DNA of 64,000 nucleotides, taken from an uncultured Pseudomonadota bacterium. Its GTDB lineage: Bacteria; Pseudomonadota; Gammaproteobacteria; Steroidobacterales; Steroidobacteraceae. Made by a program: the position numbers and the translations under genes. Positions 25,003 through 34,760 of this stretch are shown here, piece after piece; within the stretch, counting starts at the first letter, position 1, and each line of letters opens with the position of its first letter. Location: NCBI GenBank assembly GCA_903884105.1, contig CAISDJ010000089.1:40969-104968 (forward strand), in the 5' to 3' direction. Below the pieces are notes generated by a model. The model was not told the DNA's origin. It saw only the letters and a list, made by a program, of their open reading frames with translations, and did not search any database.

Positions 25003-27653
25003 CACCGCTTCTCGCCAAACATCCCGCGGCGGCGCAGCCACTTCTCTAGCTCGACGATCAGGAGAATCACGAGAGACAGGCCAATGCACAATCCAAGTTC
25101 CTGAGGTCGCAGTGGCACTGTCCTGAACAGGACATTGAATGCAGGAACGTAGATCACCGCCATCTGCAGCACCACGGTGAGAACAACCGCACCAAGGAGT
25201 GGGCGGTTCGACGCGATACCCATCCTGAAGAGCGATGTGCGCTCCGAACGAATCGCCATCACGTGCGCCAGTTGGGCGAAGCACAGTGTAGTGAAAACGG
25301 CGGTCTGCCACGCCGCCGAGCCCGAGCGCAGAAGCCAGGCCTGCTGTCCCAGGGCGAGTGCCGCCATGGCAAGGCCAACGACAAAAGCATGCAAGCCCAG
25401 ACCCCTCGCGAACAGACTCTCGGCGGGCGGTCGGGGTGGGCGCCGCATGAGGTCGTGTTCAGCAGCCTCCGAGGCGAGTGCAAGGCCCGGCAAGCCATCC
25501 GTCACCAGGTTGATCCAGAGGATGTGGATTGGCAGCAGCGGGATCGGCAAGCCCAGCAACGGCGCCAGGAAGATGGTCCATATCTCTCCGGAATTTGTCG
25601 TGAGCACGTATCGGACAAAGCGGCGCAGGTTGTCATAGAGGCGCCTCCCTTCGTGCACAGCGCGTACGATGGTCGCGAAGTTGTCGTCGAGCAGAATGAT
25701 CGATGCCGCCTCCTTGGCGACGTCAGTCCCCTGGATTCCCATCGCAACGCCAATGTCGGCCTGTTTCAGGGCCGGTGCATCGTTGACACCATCGCCCGTC
25801 ATGGCGACCACTTCCCCGGCACTCTGCAGCGCGTTGACGATCCTCACCTTCTGTTCTGGCGCGACGCGAGCATAGACGCGCACATGGCCAACCCGGCGCT
25901 CGAATTCCTGCGGCGAAAGCGCAGCAAGCTGCGGGCCCGTCAGCAGCTCCGCATCATCTGACAGAAGGCCGAGCCGCTTCGCTACTGCGCGTGCCGTCAG
26001 GGGATGGTCGCCGGTGATCATGACAGGCACGATGCCCGCGGCGATGCAGGTGGCAATCGCCTGCTGCGCTTCTGATCGAGGTGGATCGATCATGCCGATC
26101 AGTCCGATGAATTCCAGGTCGCATTCGAGTTCCTCCGCCGCCAAGCTCGGCGGGAGCGCTTGCCAGCGGCGCATCCCGATGCCGAGGACGCGCAGTCCCT
26201 CTGTCGCCATCTGATCCGCAGCGCGGTTCAAAGCCCCCAGGTCGACCTTCACAAGCCCGGTGCTGCGCTGTTCATGAACGCACAGCCCGATGATGACCTC
26301 GGCTGCACCCTTGGTAATCGACACGAAGGTACCATCAGGTCTGCTGTGCACGGTCGTCATGCACTTCCGGTCGGAGTCGAACGGAAGTTCTGCGATCCGT
26401 GGGGCGCGAGCCACCTCGGCATCGCGACTCAGGCCGGCCGATTGTGCGGCAACGAGTAGCGCTACCTCCGTCGGATCACCCACGACCCCGCCTGTTGCGT
26501 CCACGAGTGCGTCATGGCTGACCGCCATCGCATGAAGCAGCATGGCGGCGGGCGCACCCGAGCCGGGTGTCGTCGCCCGCATTCCATCGCAGAAGTACTG
26601 TTCCACCTGCATCTCGTTAGCAGTCAAGGTACCCGTCTTGTCGGAACAGATGTACGTCACTGAGCCCAGCGTCTCAACGGCTGGGAGGCGCCGGACGAGC
26701 GCCTTGTTCGCGGCCATCTTGCGTGCTCCAAGTGCCAGCGAAATACTGACGACCGCGGGTAGTGCCTCTGGAATCGCCGCCACGGCGAGACTCAGTGCGA
26801 TGAGCAGCATGTGCAGGGCCTGCTCTCCGCGCAGCAGTCCCGTGGCGAACACGACGACGCAGATGAGGATGACGATGAGTGCAAGCTGGCGACCGAACGC
26901 TACCAGACGGCGCTGCAGGGGGGTCTGGATAGCGCGTGCTTCATTCAGCAATCTGGCGATACGGCCGAACTCGGTGTGCATCCCTGTCGCTACAACCAGA
27001 CCCACCGCGCGACCGTAAGTTACGAAGGTTCCCTTGTGCGCGAGGTTGCTGCGATCCCCGACGGCAACATCCGGCTGTGCAATCGCTGCAATGATCTTGT
27101 CAACCGGAGCCGACTCGCCCGTCAACGTGGATTCATTCAGACGCAGGCCCGCAACCTCGACCAGGCGAAGGTCCGCGGGGACAATGCAGCCAGCCTCCAG
27201 AAGTACGATATCGCCGGGAACCAGTTCGGCGGCAGCAATCGTGCATGGGCTGCCGCTTCGTACCACCTTCGCCGAGGGAGCCGCCATCGACTTCAGCGCA
27301 GCCAAGGCGCGCTCCGCCCGGAATTCCTGTGCAAATCCGAGCACGGCATTGAGAATCACGATCGCTACAATGACCAGGGTGTCGGTGAGATCACCGATTG
27401 CTCCCGATACCACGGCCGCGCTGATCAGGACCAGGATCATGAAGTCCTTGAACTGCGCCGCGAGGATCGTGACCGGGGAGCGAGGTGGCGCCTCGATGTG
27501 CACATTCGCACCGTAGCGCGTGCGTCGGTTCGTGGCGTCCTCGGCGCTCAGTCCTTCGCGGCGAGCCGCCAGCAGAGAGTAGGTCTGCTCGGCGGAGTAC
27601 TGATACCAGGCGACGTCCTGGGGGTCTGAGGGGGGCGGCGGGGTCCGTGTCAT
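25002..27653 (-). CDS. P-type Ca2+ transporting ATPase (IIA-like)
   Basis: An 883-residue P-type ATPase with an N-terminal cation domain (YSAEQTYSLLAARREGLSAE), actuator loop LTGESAPVDK, SDKTGTLTANEM, MITGDHPLTA and MTGDGVNDAPALKQADIG. Helix 4 has AAIPEALPAVV and helix 6 has WINLVTDGLPGLALASE, the calcium-ligand pattern of SERCA-like type IIA pumps, so calcium export (possibly also Mn) is the best guess. The start is taken as ATG 27653 because the nine codons before it (from 27680) lack support. It is the promoter-proximal gene of the two-pump operon. Confidence 0.9.
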   Translation of the reverse strand: MTRTPPPPSDPQDVAWYQYSAEQTYSLLAARREGLSAEDATNRRTRYGANVHIEAPPRSPVTILAAQFKDFMILVLISAAVVSGAIGDLTDTLVIVAIVILNAVLGFAQEFRAERALAALKSMAAPSAKVVRSGSPCTIAAAELVPGDIVLLEAGCIVPADLRLVEVAGLRLNESTLTGESAPVDKIIAAIAQPDVAVGDRSNLAHKGTFVTYGRAVGLVVATGMHTEFGRIARLLNEARAIQTPLQRRLVAFGRQLALIVILICVVVFATGLLRGEQALHMLLIALSLAVAAIPEALPAVVSISLALGARKMAANKALVRRLPAVETLGSVTYICSDKTGTLTANEMQVEQYFCDGMRATTPGSGAPAAMLLHAMAVSHDALVDATGGVVGDPTEVALLVAAQSAGLSRDAEVARAPRIAELPFDSDRKCMTTVHSRPDGTFVSITKGAAEVIIGLCVHEQRSTGLVKVDLGALNRAADQMATEGLRVLGIGMRRWQALPPSLAAEELECDLEFIGLIGMIDPPRSEAQQAIATCIAAGIVPVMITGDHPLTARAVAKRLGLLSDDAELLTGPQLAALSPQEFERRVGHVRVYARVAPEQKVRIVNALQSAGEVVAMTGDGVNDAPALKQADIGVAMGIQGTDVAKEAASIILLDDNFATIVRAVHEGRRLYDNLRRFVRYVLTTNSGEIWTIFLAPLLGLPIPLLPIHILWINLVTDGLPGLALASEAAEHDLMRRPPRPPAESLFARGLGLHAFVVGLAMAALALGQQAWLLRSGSAAWQTAVFTTLCFAQLAHVMAIRSERTSLFRMGIASNRPLLGAVVLTVVLQMAVIYVPAFNVLFRTVPLRPQELGLCIGLSLVILLIVELEKWLRRRGMFGEKR

Positions 27654-27779
27654 ATCAGAAGCAACATAGCTGTACGGCAAGGGACGCGAAACCCCCCCGT
27701 CCGCTATGGGGCTGTCCCTAGTGTGCGCAAGGGGAGGGGGGGAGTACGCTGTGCCCGTAAGTCAACGAGGAGACTGGAC

Positions 27780-27983
27780 ATGGCTCAAAACGTCGGTTCT
27801 GCGGACCGCACGGTCCGCGTCATTATCGGCCTGCTGCTGCTCAGCATGCTCTTCATCGACGGCAATGCGCGGTGGTTCGGCCTCATCGGCCTCGTGCCAC
27901 TGCTGACTGCACTCGTCGGAAGCTGCCCGCTGTATTCGATCACCGGCATGAATACCCACCCGAAGCCCCGGCCCAAGATGTAA
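27780..27983 (+). CDS. DUF2892 (YgaP-like) small membrane protein
   Basis: A 67-residue protein with two hydrophobic helices; the starting MAQNVGSADRTVRVIIGLLL and LVPLLTALVGSCPLYSITGM blocks are those of the DUF2892/YgaP transmembrane family. These small membrane proteins often accompany rhodanese or stress genes; the function is unknown, though the conserved Cys near the C-terminus is typical. AGGAGA precedes the ATG. The OsmC gene follows 4 bases after its stop, so they form one transcript. Confidence 0.85.
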   Translation: MAQNVGSADRTVRVIIGLLLLSMLFIDGNARWFGLIGLVPLLTALVGSCPLYSITGMNTHPKPRPKM

Positions 27984-27987
27984 CAAG

Positions 27988-28425
27988 ATGCAGCCCCTTC
28001 CCCATCTCTATCACGTCAGCGTCGAGTCCGCAGCTGAAGGTGACGTAACGGTTGCGGCGCAAGGACTGCCATCCTTCGCCGCCGCGTCGCCCCGCGAATT
28101 TGACGGCCCTGGTGACCGCTGGTCGCCCGAGTTCCTGTTGTGCTCGGCGGCGGCGGCCTGCTTCATTCTGACCTTCAGGGCTGTCGCGCGAGCCTCGAAG
28201 TTCGAATGGCGCCACCTCGGCTGTCATGTGGAAGGAACGCTCGAGCGCAAGGATGGCTCCACTCTGTTTACCCGCATCTCGACACAGGCCGTGCTCCGTA
28301 TCGGACCCGAAGCAGACAAGGACTTGGCGCAGCGTCTGCTGGAAAAGGCCGAGCGCGGCTGCCTCATCGCCAATTCACTGAAGGCGGAACGAGTCCTGAC
28401 AACCGAGATCCAGTCCGCGCCCTGA
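27988..28425 (+). CDS. OsmC-family peroxide reductase
   Basis: A 145-residue cytoplasmic OsmC/Ohr-type protein. Both catalytic cysteines appear to be present: one in EFLLCSAAAACF (about residues 48-60) and one in ERGCLIANSLK (about 125). Enzymes of this family reduce organic hydroperoxides with lipoyl or glutathione-type thiols. The GPGDRWSPEFLLCSA block is typical. It sits between the DUF2892 and attachment-protein genes in a plus-strand stress cluster. Confidence 0.85.
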   Translation: MQPLPHLYHVSVESAAEGDVTVAAQGLPSFAAASPREFDGPGDRWSPEFLLCSAAAACFILTFRAVARASKFEWRHLGCHVEGTLERKDGSTLFTRISTQAVLRIGPEADKDLAQRLLEKAERGCLIANSLKAERVLTTEIQSAP

Positions 28426-28448
28426 GATTCCTTGTCGAGGAGAGACTC

Positions 28449-28916
28449 ATGATCCATGTATTGACTGCCGACGGCAGCATTGCCCGTCTCTACGAAGTGT
28501 CCGGCGAGAAGCGGGTATTGCGCGAAATCGCCGACTTCGGCAATGCCATTGCGAAGCTGCATGAACGTGACCTCGTCAGTTCACGGCCGGGCCGGAGCTA
28601 CAACCGCACTTCCGGCGCCCGGCAGACGTTAGAGGGTTCCTCTGCAAAGCAGCATCTGATGCATCGTTGGCTGTCCGGAGTGGCGCAGTCGCTGGCACCT
28701 CTGCTCGCGAGTCGTGACTGCCAGTGCCTCATCCTCGTCGCAGCACCGCGGCTGCTGTCGGAATTCCGCGAGCTGCTGCCCAAGGCCGTGCAGAAGAAAG
28801 TGCTCGTCGAGTACTCGCGGAATCTGGCCGGGTTGCCCATTGCTACCTTGAACCTGCGGATTCGCCCATCGGTGCTGTCGGCCGTGCGCCTGCTCGCCGA
28901 AGGCCCGATGAAATAG
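28449..28916 (+). CDS. Host attachment (baeRF-like) family protein
   Basis: A 155-residue protein resembling the 'protein required for attachment to host cells' family (PF10116), now grouped with bacterial eRF1-like (baeRF) proteins: starts MIHVLTADGSIARLYEV, has HERDLVSSRPGRSYNR, and ends with LLPKAVQKKVLVEYSRNL. The name came from Agrobacterium; members are widespread and probably act in ribosome- or RNA-related stress rather than in attachment. The ribosome site GAGGAGAGA lies a few bases before the ATG. It is the third gene of the DUF2892-OsmC cluster. Confidence 0.75.
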   Translation: MIHVLTADGSIARLYEVSGEKRVLREIADFGNAIAKLHERDLVSSRPGRSYNRTSGARQTLEGSSAKQHLMHRWLSGVAQSLAPLLASRDCQCLILVAAPRLLSEFRELLPKAVQKKVLVEYSRNLAGLPIATLNLRIRPSVLSAVRLLAEGPMK

Positions 28917-28963
28917 GGCCGCCCGAATCCAGGGGGGCTGCAACCGTGAGCTGCGGCACCCGC

Positions 28964-29611
28964 CTAGGGGTCGTTCGGGGGCGGTTGCAGCAGCGCCTTC
29001 ACTTCGGCATCCGACGTTTGCGGGAAGTCCTCGTACCACTGGCCTACGGCCATGAAGGAGGCGGGAGTGCTTAGACAGACGACGCGATCCGCCTCCCGCG
29101 ACAGCTTCTCTGCGGCATCGATTGAGGCGACGGGCAACGCGACTGTGATCTGCCTGGCACCGAGCAGTCTCGCCGCGTTCACGGCCGCCAGCATGCTGGA
29201 GCCAGTCGCGGCCCCATCGTCCACGAGCAGAACGCGCTTGCCCCGCAGCGTGAGGGCGCCGCGGCCCGAGCGATACGCTTGCTCCCGTCGCGCAAGCTCC
29301 CGTCGCTCGGCCTCGACGGTGGCCGCCACTTCCGGAGCCTCGATCCACGACGCTGGGACCTCGTCGTTCGGTACCAGGATGCCGCCTGTCGCGATCGCGC
29401 CCAGCGCGAATTCAGGCTGGCCCGGCGCCCCGATCTTGCGGACGATCAGCACGTCGAGCGGGGCGCGCAACGCACGCGCCACCGCAAACGCTACTGGAAC
29501 GCCTCCCCGAGGCAAGCCGAGCACCAGCACGCCGGTTTGTCCTGCATATTCCGTCAACCGCGCTGCCAGCGCGTACCCTGCTTCCGTCCTGTCTGCGAAG
29601 CGAATGGTCAT
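28964..29611 (-). CDS. Phosphoribosyltransferase
   Basis: A 215-residue type I phosphoribosyltransferase. The PRPP-binding loop is VLLVDDGAATGSSM (about residues 126-139), and VLGLPRGGVPVAFAVARAL (about 30-48) is the pyrophosphate loop. This family, common in stress loci, acts on unknown bases or PRPP-related metabolites; some homologues are fused to dienelactone hydrolase domains, but this one is not. ATG 29611 is used; further upstream the frame has no support. It is divergent from the kinase gene 29653-30720. Confidence 0.85.
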   Translation of the reverse strand: MTIRFADRTEAGYALAARLTEYAGQTGVLVLGLPRGGVPVAFAVARALRAPLDVLIVRKIGAPGQPEFALGAIATGGILVPNDEVPASWIEAPEVAATVEAERRELARREQAYRSGRGALTLRGKRVLLVDDGAATGSSMLAAVNAARLLGARQITVALPVASIDAAEKLSREADRVVCLSTPASFMAVGQWYEDFPQTSDAEVKALLQPPPNDP

Positions 29612-29652
29612 GTTCTTCCGCTCCGTGGCCCATGTCGGGATGCACGTGTCGC

Positions 29653-30720
29653 ATGTCTGACGAGGTGGCAGCAATCCCTGATTCCCCGCACGGTGCCGGT
29701 GCTAGTGCGTACTTCGATGTCGCCGAGAAGCTCGAAGTCCTGTCCACGCCCGCGACTTACGGTGCCGGGATACGCGACGTCAAGGTCATCGAAACCCACT
29801 TCGCGTGGCTCTTCCTGACCGAAAGCAGCGTCTACAAGCTCAAGAAGCCGATCCGCGCACCGGAACTCGACCTCGACACCCCGGCAAAGCGCTTCCATAA
29901 CTGTAGCGAGGAGTTGCGGCTCAACCGCGCGCTTTCCCCTGAGGTCTATCTGGGTATTGAAAAGCTGGTGCGCGGTGCGGATGGCAAGCTGCATCTCGGT
30001 GGTGAGGGAGCTGTTGTCGACTGGCTGGTGCAGATGCGCCGGCTTCCCGAGGAGCAGATGCTGGATCGCGCCATTGTCGCTGCACGTGTTCCCGGTGACA
30101 CCGTCGATGCCGTGGCCCGATTGCTGACCGGGTACTACCGTAGGCAGCTTCCGATCGACATTGCGCCGCAAGCCTACGTGCAGCGACTCGCCGATCAGAT
30201 CGATGCCAATCGCAGGGAGCTGCTCGCAGCCGATCTGGTGCTCGATGGTGCCGTCGTTGAGAAAGTGATCGCCGCACAACGCGCAGCCCTCGAGCAGCTC
30301 AAGGGAGAGGTGGCGGCACGAGCGGCGGAACGGCGCATCATCGAAGCACATGGCGACCTGCGTCCCGAGCACGTCTGCCTCGCCGCGCCTCCAGCGATCA
30401 TCGATCGCCTCGAGTTCTCGCTCGACCTGCGGGTGATGGATCCGTGCGAAGAGCTTGCCTACTTCAGCCTCGAGTGCAGGCAAGCCGGAGCCGGGTGGGT
30501 GGGAGAGCGGGTCTTCTCGCAGTATCGCCGCGAGACCGGCGATCCGATTTCAGACGCTCTCTACGCGCTGTATCAAAGCCACCGTGCAGCCACGCGGGCC
30601 AAGATCGTCGCATGGCATCTGCGCGACCCGGACTTCAAGTCGCGACAGCCGTGGTCCGCCATCGCGGCGCAGTTTCTCGGCACAGCACTGGATTGCCTGC
30701 GTGCGCGCCCAAGCTCCTAG
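29653..30720 (+). CDS. APH-like phosphotransferase, kinase-only form
   Basis: A 355-residue protein with an aminoglycoside-phosphotransferase-like kinase fold: an ATP-binding Lys in ESSVYKLKKPI, the catalytic block EAHGDLRPEHVCL (HxD...N/H) and a downstream Asp in DRLEFSLDLRV. It closely resembles the first half of the 522-residue protein at 40800-42368 (compare ELRLNRALSPEVYLGI with ELRLNGRLAPEIYLDV). It lacks the P-loop half of that protein. The substrate is unknown; drug resistance is unlikely given the stress context. It converges with the PRPP synthetase gene and their stops overlap in a CTAG. Confidence 0.8.
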   Translation: MSDEVAAIPDSPHGAGASAYFDVAEKLEVLSTPATYGAGIRDVKVIETHFAWLFLTESSVYKLKKPIRAPELDLDTPAKRFHNCSEELRLNRALSPEVYLGIEKLVRGADGKLHLGGEGAVVDWLVQMRRLPEEQMLDRAIVAARVPGDTVDAVARLLTGYYRRQLPIDIAPQAYVQRLADQIDANRRELLAADLVLDGAVVEKVIAAQRAALEQLKGEVAARAAERRIIEAHGDLRPEHVCLAAPPAIIDRLEFSLDLRVMDPCEELAYFSLECRQAGAGWVGERVFSQYRRETGDPISDALYALYQSHRAATRAKIVAWHLRDPDFKSRQPWSAIAAQFLGTALDCLRARPSS

Positions 30721-31766
30721 CCGGTACGAGCCAGCCCGGCCAGCGACTCGCCCACATGCAATCGCCGGATGCAGTCCGCGAACAGCGGCGCCACGGAGCG
30801 CACTCGCAGGCAGCCCCGCAGCAGCGACGCGTACTGTCCACGGACCGGTACCGAGTCGCTCACCATAACCGAATCCGGGCCACCCTCGCCAAAGAGCTGG
30901 ATCGCTTCAGCCGTGAACACGGGATGAGTCGCGAAGACGCGCACCGACTTCGCGCCAGCCCTCCGCGCCGCCTTCACCGTGCGCATCACGGTAGCGCCAG
31001 ACGCGATGATGTCGTCGTAGATCAGTACTTCCGCTCCCGTGACGTCGCCCACCAGGGTATCGCCCGACAGCTGGCCGTGCTCCCGCAGCTTGTGCATGAA
31101 CGCAAAGTCGACGCTGGTGCTGGTGTGCGCTTCCACCCTTGCCCGGAATTGCTCGGCGCGCTTCACGCCTCCCGAATCCGGCGATGCCACGACGATCCGG
31201 CTACCGTTGGCGGGGGATCCAACTGCGCCCGCGAAGACGGCGTCTGCCTCGAGGCGAACGGTCTCGCAGCGAAACGCATTGTCGAAGGCAGCCTCGTTGT
31301 GAACGTCAAGTACCACGACACGATCGCAACCGACCCCTTCGAACAACGCAGCCACATACCGCGTGGTCGCCGGGTCCTGTGGCTGCGTGCGCCGGTCTTT
31401 GCGCGCGTAGGCGAGATAAGGCATGCAAGCGGTCACCGAGGCAGCACCCGCATCCTTGAGCGCGCCGACAAAGAACAGCAGTCGGATCAGGCGGTCGTTG
31501 GTCGACGCCGTGCTGTCGCCATGAATCGATTGGATCGCGAAAACATGTTGACCGCGTACCTGCTGGACGGGCCGCATCTTGTGGTCGCCATGCTCGAACT
31601 CCCGCTCCTCGCTGGCGGCGAGTGCAATGCCGAGGCCAGCCGCAACGGCCTGCGCAAACGCGGCGCTCTGTGCCGACGCAAAGACAAGGGGACCGCTGGG
31701 GGAGGCGATAGGCATCAAAGATCCATCCGAATCGACGTCAGCCACCGTGGCTTGTACATCAGGCAT
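30717..31766 (-). CDS. Ribose-phosphate pyrophosphokinase-like protein
   Basis: A 349-residue PRPP synthetase-family protein. The PRPP-binding site LIYDDIIASGATVMRTVKA (near residue 250) and the flag-like ARKDRRTQPQDPATTRYV segment are clear. The usual DLHAxQIQGFF metal loop reads DVHNEAAFDNAF, so this is a divergent member. It would make PRPP from ribose 5-phosphate and ATP, linking with the phosphorylase at 20870 and the phosphoribosyltransferase at 28964. I use ATG 31766; a shorter start at about 31715 is possible. The last bases overlap the convergent kinase gene. Confidence 0.82.
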   Translation of the reverse strand: MPDVQATVADVDSDGSLMPIASPSGPLVFASAQSAAFAQAVAAGLGIALAASEEREFEHGDHKMRPVQQVRGQHVFAIQSIHGDSTASTNDRLIRLLFFVGALKDAGAASVTACMPYLAYARKDRRTQPQDPATTRYVAALFEGVGCDRVVVLDVHNEAAFDNAFRCETVRLEADAVFAGAVGSPANGSRIVVASPDSGGVKRAEQFRARVEAHTSTSVDFAFMHKLREHGQLSGDTLVGDVTGAEVLIYDDIIASGATVMRTVKAARRAGAKSVRVFATHPVFTAEAIQLFGEGGPDSVMVSDSVPVRGQYASLLRGCLRVRSVAPLFADCIRRLHVGESLAGLARTG

Positions 31767-32007
31767 GGCCGATTCTCCCCTCGCCAAGGAAGCGTGCCCA
31801 CCGTGGGAAGCCCGTGCATGACTGCGCTAATGCCCGGTCCCCCGGGCCGCCGAGGATGCAGGTCACCCGCTGCAGAGCGGAGGAGCAGCATGGACATGAG
31901 TTGGCAGTCGCCGCGGAGCCACGGAACAGTCTGCCAATTGGCTGGCACCCGCGTTACCCCGTCATGTTCCACCCGCATCGCGCGGCCAGACGCAGTGCAA
32001 AAATGAC

Positions 32008-32773
32008 ATGACCGGCACCTACTGGGCGCAGACATCGGAGCAGGCGCTGGCCGATGTGCAGGTGAGTACGGCCGGCTTGACGAGCGACCCTGCAGCCGGA
32101 CTTGACGCAGGTACGCAAGCTGGCTGAAGTGCCGTTCGACTTCATTCGCAAGCGCGTGGCGCGCCATGTCGCCGGGCTGGTCGGCATACCCTGCGAGCAC
32201 ATCCTGACCACCACGAGCGCCAATCTGAGCAACATGGTCAGCATGGCGGTAGCGTCGCTGTTCCTGCCGCTCCTCGCTGGCCAGATCCTGCTCAATCAGT
32301 CTCTCTCGGTTATCCCGGCCCTGGGGCTCGCAGACGATGCGGTAGACCCTGAGCTGGTGAACAAGCCGAGGCGCTCGGACATGCGCTTCATCGGCCGCTA
32401 CATGGTCGAGTTCGGCCTGCTGAGTTCGGCATTCGATTTCCTGACCTTCGGTACTCTCCTCTACCTGTTCAATGCAACGCCGGAACTCTTCCGCACGGGG
32501 TGGTTCGTCGAATCGCTGCTGACGGAACTGGTGATCGCCCTGGTGGTGAGAACCCGCCGGCCCTTCTTCCGCAGCCGGCCCGGAAACCTGCTGCTGACCT
32601 CCACCGTGCTGCTGATCGCGCTGACTCTCGTGATTCCGTACCTGCCCTACATGGACCTGTTCGGCTTCGTGCCGCTTCCCGTGACGCTGCTGGCCACGCT
32701 GGTCGCGATCACGGTGTTCTACGTCGGCGCCGCCGAGGCGACCAAGCGCTGGTTCTACCGCAACGGGGGGTGA
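32008..32773 (+). pseudogene. Remnant of Mg2+ transporting (MgtA-type) P-type ATPase
   Basis: Pieces of a magnesium P-type ATPase survive in shifted frames. From ATG 32008 the first frame reads MTGTYWAQTSEQALADVQVS, like an MgtA N-terminus, and stops at a TGA about 40 codons later. Another frame then opens at 32102 with KLAEVPFDFIRKR, a block normally in the middle of the nucleotide domain, and jumps to TTTSANLSNMVSMAVASLFL and GLADDAVDPELV, the C-terminal membrane domain. Everything between, including DKTGT, GDGVNDAP and the ATP site, is missing. At least two deletions and a frameshift have therefore occurred. The C-terminal membrane part (about 200 residues) is still open but cannot pump. 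Confidence 0.85.
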
Positions 32774-32833
32774 CGCCCGACAGGAATCGTCAGTCGCGAA
32801 AGGCCTTTGCCCCGTTGTCGATGTGCAGGGCCG

Positions 32834-34564
32834 TCAGGCCAGGAACGTCTTGCGCAGCAGGCGGCGGACCTCGCGGAGCGGGCGGGTGTTCAGGACGTCG
32901 GCCTTTGAGACCCAGCCGCGCCGGGCCTGCAGGATGCCGCCGTCCAGGAAAGCGAAACCCTGCGCACCATGCGCATCGCTCGCCACGCTGATGAGCACGT
33001 TGTTCTCGATGGCCTCTCGCACCAGGATATCGTCGAGATCCAGCCGCGTCGGCTGTGAATTCAGCTCGAGATAGACGGGCCGCTCCTGCGCGCGACGGAA
33101 CACCCTGTTCCAAGCCACGTCGAGGGCGGGACGCTCGTCGATGAGACGCGCCGCAGGATGCGCCAGCACGGAAACAAAAGGCCTGTCGAACGCGCGCAGC
33201 AGCCGGTCCGTCTGCCTGCGCCGGGTCAGGCCGAAGTGGTCGTGGACGGCCGCCACGACGATGTCGAGCTTCCCGAGGACACGGTCAGGCAGCGCCAGCG
33301 TACCGTCCTCGAGAATATCCACTTCGATGCCTTTCAGCAGCGTGATGCCTGTCAACGAGGCATTCAGCGAGTCGATTTCGTCGAGCTGGCGCGCGAGGCG
33401 GCTGGCATCGAGGCCGTGCACGGCGCCGATGTGCTGCGCGTGATCCGTGATCGCGATGTAGTCGAGGCCGGCCCGCTTTGCGGCAGCGGCCATCTCCGCT
33501 AGCGTGGTCGTGCCGTCGGTCGCCAGCGTGTGGACATGGAGGTCGCCCTTCAGGTCGTCGAGCTTCACCAGCGAAGGCAGCCTGCGCACACCGGCCGCTT
33601 CGATCTCGCCGCGGTCCTCGCGCAGCTCCGGCTCGATGTAGGGCAGCCCCACCGCCTTGAAAACGCTGGCTTCTGTTGTGCCGGCAATCTGCCGTTCGCC
33701 GCGAAAGACACCGTACTCGTTGACCTTGAGGCCCCGCTCCATCGCGAGCCGGCGGACATGGATATTGTGGGCCTTGCTGCCGGTGAAATAGTGCAGTGCC
33801 GAACCGAAGCTTGCGGGTGGCACCAGACGCACATCGACCTGCAGGCCGCTCTTCAAGACAGCGGACGATTTTGTCGGCCCCGCGCTGAGCAACGACGCGG
33901 TTTCGTCGTACCCGAGCAGGGCCTTGCCGATATCCACGGGCCCGCGGGAGCACACGAGAAAATCCAGGTCGCCTACCGTTTCGCGACCGCGCCGATAGCT
34001 GCCGGCCACTTCCACCTGGTCGATCCCCGGCACGTTGCGCAGGTAGGACAACAAGGCAGCCGCATACTGAGACGCGACGGGGCGAAGCAGGCGGCGGTCG
34101 TGTCCTGCGTGGGCGGCGACCGCCTGTTCGAGCTGGGATTCACGCTTCGGACCGAAGCCAGCCACCTCGCGGACCCGATGCGCCGCGAGGGCGGCACGCA
34201 GACTTTTGAGGTCCCGGACGCCCAGCGCTTCATGCAGTGCACGAACCCGGCTCGGACCGACGTTCGGCAATGCCAGCAACTCACGCAAGCCCGTCGGCAC
34301 GGACTTGCGGAGCCTGGCGAGGCCCGGAAGCTCGCCCGTGTCCAGGAAAACGCGGATCTTGCCCGCGAGATCTGCGCCGATGCCCGGCAGGTCGTCGGGA
34401 TCGAAGCCCGCAGCAACCCGGGCCTGCAACTCCTCCGGCAGTCCGCGTACGACCCGCGCCGCGCGCCGGTACGCGTTGATCCGGAAAGGGTTGTCAGCCG
34501 ACAGCGCCAGCAGATCCCCCATTTCGTCGAAGGCGGCGGCGAGATCCTCGTTATGCACCGGCAT
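32834..34564 (-). CDS. polX: DNA polymerase/3'-5' exonuclease PolX
   Basis: A 576-residue bacterial family X polymerase. The N-terminal half has helix-hairpin-helix DNA-binding segments ([20 protein letters not shown]) and the nucleotidyltransferase core [17 protein letters not shown] (about residues 189-205), with the third catalytic acid in QVDVRLV. The C-terminal half is a PHP exonuclease domain starting [10 protein letters not shown] (about 342), with ITDHAQH, VHDHFG and SDAHGA metal-ligand blocks. PolX fills short gaps in base excision repair and trims 3' ends. The length is normal, and the gene is alone on this strand, facing away from groEL. Confidence 0.93.
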   Translation of the reverse strand: MPVHNEDLAAAFDEMGDLLALSADNPFRINAYRRAARVVRGLPEELQARVAAGFDPDDLPGIGADLAGKIRVFLDTGELPGLARLRKSVPTGLRELLALPNVGPSRVRALHEALGVRDLKSLRAALAAHRVREVAGFGPKRESQLEQAVAAHAGHDRRLLRPVASQYAAALLSYLRNVPGIDQVEVAGSYRRGRETVGDLDFLVCSRGPVDIGKALLGYDETASLLSAGPTKSSAVLKSGLQVDVRLVPPASFGSALHYFTGSKAHNIHVRRLAMERGLKVNEYGVFRGERQIAGTTEASVFKAVGLPYIEPELREDRGEIEAAGVRRLPSLVKLDDLKGDLHVHTLATDGTTTLAEMAAAAKRAGLDYIAITDHAQHIGAVHGLDASRLARQLDEIDSLNASLTGITLLKGIEVDILEDGTLALPDRVLGKLDIVVAAVHDHFGLTRRRQTDRLLRAFDRPFVSVLAHPAARLIDERPALDVAWNRVFRRAQERPVYLELNSQPTRLDLDDILVREAIENNVLISVASDAHGAQGFAFLDGGILQARRGWVSKADVLNTRPLREVRRLLRKTFLA

Positions 34565-34760
34565 GCAACGCTCCCGGATCGATGAGATGCCGCGTCTCGC
34601 GGAACACGATCCTCATGGAGCATACGCCGGGGGGCGGCGCGCCGGACCCGGGAATCCCCGCAAAAGGAAGGCACAAGGACGTTGCGCCTTTCCCGTAATT
34701 CACGGGCCTGCCGCTCGCCGCATACTGCCGCCCTTCGTCAGCCGCACGGGAGCAATCGCC

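Noticed and set aside
29653..30720. Aminoglycoside resistance gene
   Set aside because: The fold is APH-like, but the stress context, the paralogue with a P-loop kinase domain and the lack of close similarity to resistance enzymes argue against it.
30444..32006. 520-codon plus-strand frame opposite PRPP synthetase
   Set aside because: It covers the kinase 3' end and lies antisense to a gene with a clear PRPP loop; no family signal.
34692..34706. CIRCE operator before groEL
   Set aside because: The only inverted repeat is CCCGT-N5-ACGGG, which does not match the TTAGCACTC-N9-GAGTGCTAA element of HrcA.
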